Assembly (NCBI GenBank): GCA_963930775.1
Contig: OZ005704.1
Coordinates: 1,054,001 to 1,118,000 of the forward strand
Direction: 5' to 3'
From: Cliona cf. orientalis
Taxonomy: Eukaryota > Porifera > Demospongiae > Clionaida > Clionaidae
DNA length: 64,000 bases
Under the pieces are notes generated by a model. The model was not told the DNA's origin and did no database searches. It saw nothing but the letters and a program-made list of their open reading frames with translations. Positions 62,419-64,000 of this stretch are shown piece by piece. The position numbers and the translations under genes were made by a program. Positions within the stretch are counted from its first letter, which is position 1, and every line of letters begins with the position of its first letter.

Positions 62419-64000
62419 ATGGGGACCTGGCAAAACAGGCTGTTGGTACTCATGCTTATTGGAGCATTGGTTCTCTTTGATAGCACTGAGCAGCAAGGTA
62501 AAGTGATTTTTAGTCTAGTATAAATTGTACCATGCAAGAGGCCAGGGTACCAACTTTTTAGTACTCTTAATGGTAATTAATATGTTATAAGAGGATCAAC
62601 ATGCTATTATAGATTTCTGCCAAAATAGGGAAGGTAGCTATAACAGCTAGATACTGGATAGTTCCACCCTCTTCAAGTTATCAACCGTGTGCATATTTCT
62701 CATATCTAGTGTGTACTGAGGGAATGCTGGAGTTTGTCAACTCTACCGTAAGATTTGATGATGGTCTGAGATCCTTCAGTGCAGTGGTCCAAGTGTGTGT
62801 CAACGGGCAATATGGCTATATCTGTGCTGATAACTGGGACAACAGAGAAGCAGATGTGGTTTGCAGAAGTTATGCTAGCTTCCAACGGCAGCCATACTAT
62901 GGTAGCTATATTGTGCCCTTGTGAATATAATTATGTCTTTTAGTTACATGCATTGGTTATCTCATAGTGAACACAGCTTTGACATCATCTATGATTCCTA
63001 CTGACGTTCCAATCTATCGTTACTCTATGTGCAATGGAACGGAACGTCATTTTGGCAGCTGTCAGCTTCCCAGATCTGATTCCAATTCCACTTGTCCATC
63101 AATTGGCACAGTGAACTGCACTGAAGGTGCATTTATTATTGAATAGTACACATACTTTAACTCTTTTTCTTTCTTTTGTATAGTTACCTCTCAGTGTTTC
63201 ATTGAAGGAAGTTTTAGAGTGATAAACACTACGTCACGTTCCTCTTTTGATGGCTCCATCACCATCGCAGGAAGGATTGAATTGTGTGCTAACTCCACCT
63301 ATATCTCACTGTGTGATCACTACTGGAATCCAGTCGATGCCCAAGTCTACTGTCGATACTTTCTCTCTGCCGCTTTTGGTGTACCAGCATTGGCAAATAT
63401 CAGTAAGAAACAGTCCACGTACGAAAATTGCTAGTTTGGGGGGGGGGGGGGGGGGGGGGGGCTTTATCAATGGCATAGAGGGGCACATTAATATTATTGA
63501 GGGTATAGCTTAGTATTCTTGCTAAGGTGCCGGCCGCCGTTGTGCACAATGACTAGCTAATAATATTATATGTCCACTACAAACACGATTTATATTTGCC
63601 CAGCCACTCAACCAATCTCTGGTTCTCAGTATGGCTACAGTAGAGCCGGCATTGCCCCGTACGATGTGATATGTAGTGGCTCCGAGAGCAGGCTTGAAGA
63701 CTGTCGCCAATCTACTGCCTCCTCTTCGTTCTGTGATGACCCTACCACAAGTGCTGCTGGAGTTTTATGCTCTTATAGTGCTTGTAAGTCTGATATAATT
63801 TACCAAGATAGATAACATGCAGCTGTCACCATGAATTGCTTCCCTTATCCTCCCATCATCATCGGAATCCAGCTGCTCCTACACTTCCACCATCGACAAC
63901 GCCCACAGTTGGTGATAGACAGATTCCTCAAAGCTTCTTACCATTTGGTCCTGATCATGGAGACTTGACTGTTCCAGTTGATGATGATGGAAGTACGGGT
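62419..64000 (+). CDS. SRCR gene F, 5' part: signal peptide, SRCR x2, NIDO start (continues beyond window)
   Basis: Signal peptide exon 62419-62497, then SRCR pairs near 62710-62902/62969-63127 and 63183-63403/63604-63784, then the first NIDO linker exon from about 63873 to the window end. Compared with D and E, the first two SRCR domains (four exons) are missing: intron 1 runs straight into the sequence that follows SRCR2 in the paralogues. Because signal-peptide and SRCR3 exons are both phase 1, the join stays in frame. The remaining exons are highly similar to D and E and fully open, so the gene may be active. Its right part and C-terminus are outside the window. Confidence 0.8.
63438..63461 (+). 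repeat. Poly-G tract (24 G) in gene F intron between SRCR halves
   Basis: Same intron position as the tracts in D and E, with a different length, flanked by acgaaaattg on the left and atggcatagagggg on the right. Confidence 0.95.

Noticed and set aside
25209-64000. Regularly repeated units considered as CRISPR or satellite array
   Set aside because: The repeats are exon-intron copies of domain-encoding genes in a split-gene eukaryotic genome; no short direct repeats with unique spacers are present.

Overview
The window is animal nuclear DNA: split genes with short GT-AG introns, housekeeping genes with clear animal orthologues, and a TATA-driven tandem array of secreted multidomain SRCR proteins. 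Compact genes, short introns and an SRCR/NIDO/Ig/FN3 expansion suggest an early-branching metazoan, most likely a demosponge. That placement is inference, not proof. Exon limits were read from reading frame and splice dinucleotides, and those given for SRCR genes B to F may be off by a few bases.

Left part (1-25 kb), mostly conserved genes. On the minus strand lie the 5' end of DNAJC24/DPH4, a small secreted cysteine-rich peptide gene with an apparent one-base frameshift, the last two exons of a Bcl-2 family gene, an unrecognised three-exon gene and the INO80 chromatin-remodelling ATPase (23 exons). An intronless MCCC2 gene (plus) diverges from INO80. MDH1 (minus) converges on MCCC2 and shares a 243-bp divergent promoter with an ERMARD-like DUF4209 gene (plus). 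ERMARD in turn converges on MRPL11 (minus).

Right part (25-64 kb), a head-to-tail array of six related plus-strand genes, called A to F here. Each begins with a TATA box, a short 5' leader and a signal-peptide exon. Each then carries a run of SRCR domains (one domain per two exons, nearly all introns phase 1). A, B and C continue with Ig and FN3 domains; D and E carry NIDO domains, SRCR and FN3. A to E all end in the same derived Ig-like C-terminal domain and stop with no membrane anchor, so the products look secreted. A, B and C form one subfamily; D, E and F form a second, with its own promoter type. The array shows clear recombination: an orphan first exon before D, an intergenic block with dead exons inside E, an in-frame loss of two SRCR domains in F, and near-identical last exons in different genes.

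Several foldback or MITE-like elements (2.8, 24.4, 25.9-26.3, 33.6-34.0 and 57.4 kb), a tandem 0.5-kb repeat in intron 1 of gene B, and long poly-G tracts at one homologous intron position in D, E and F complete the picture. The main candidate for something new is the A-F array: a rapidly rearranging family of secreted recognition-type proteins with one shared, apparently lineage-specific, C-terminal module.
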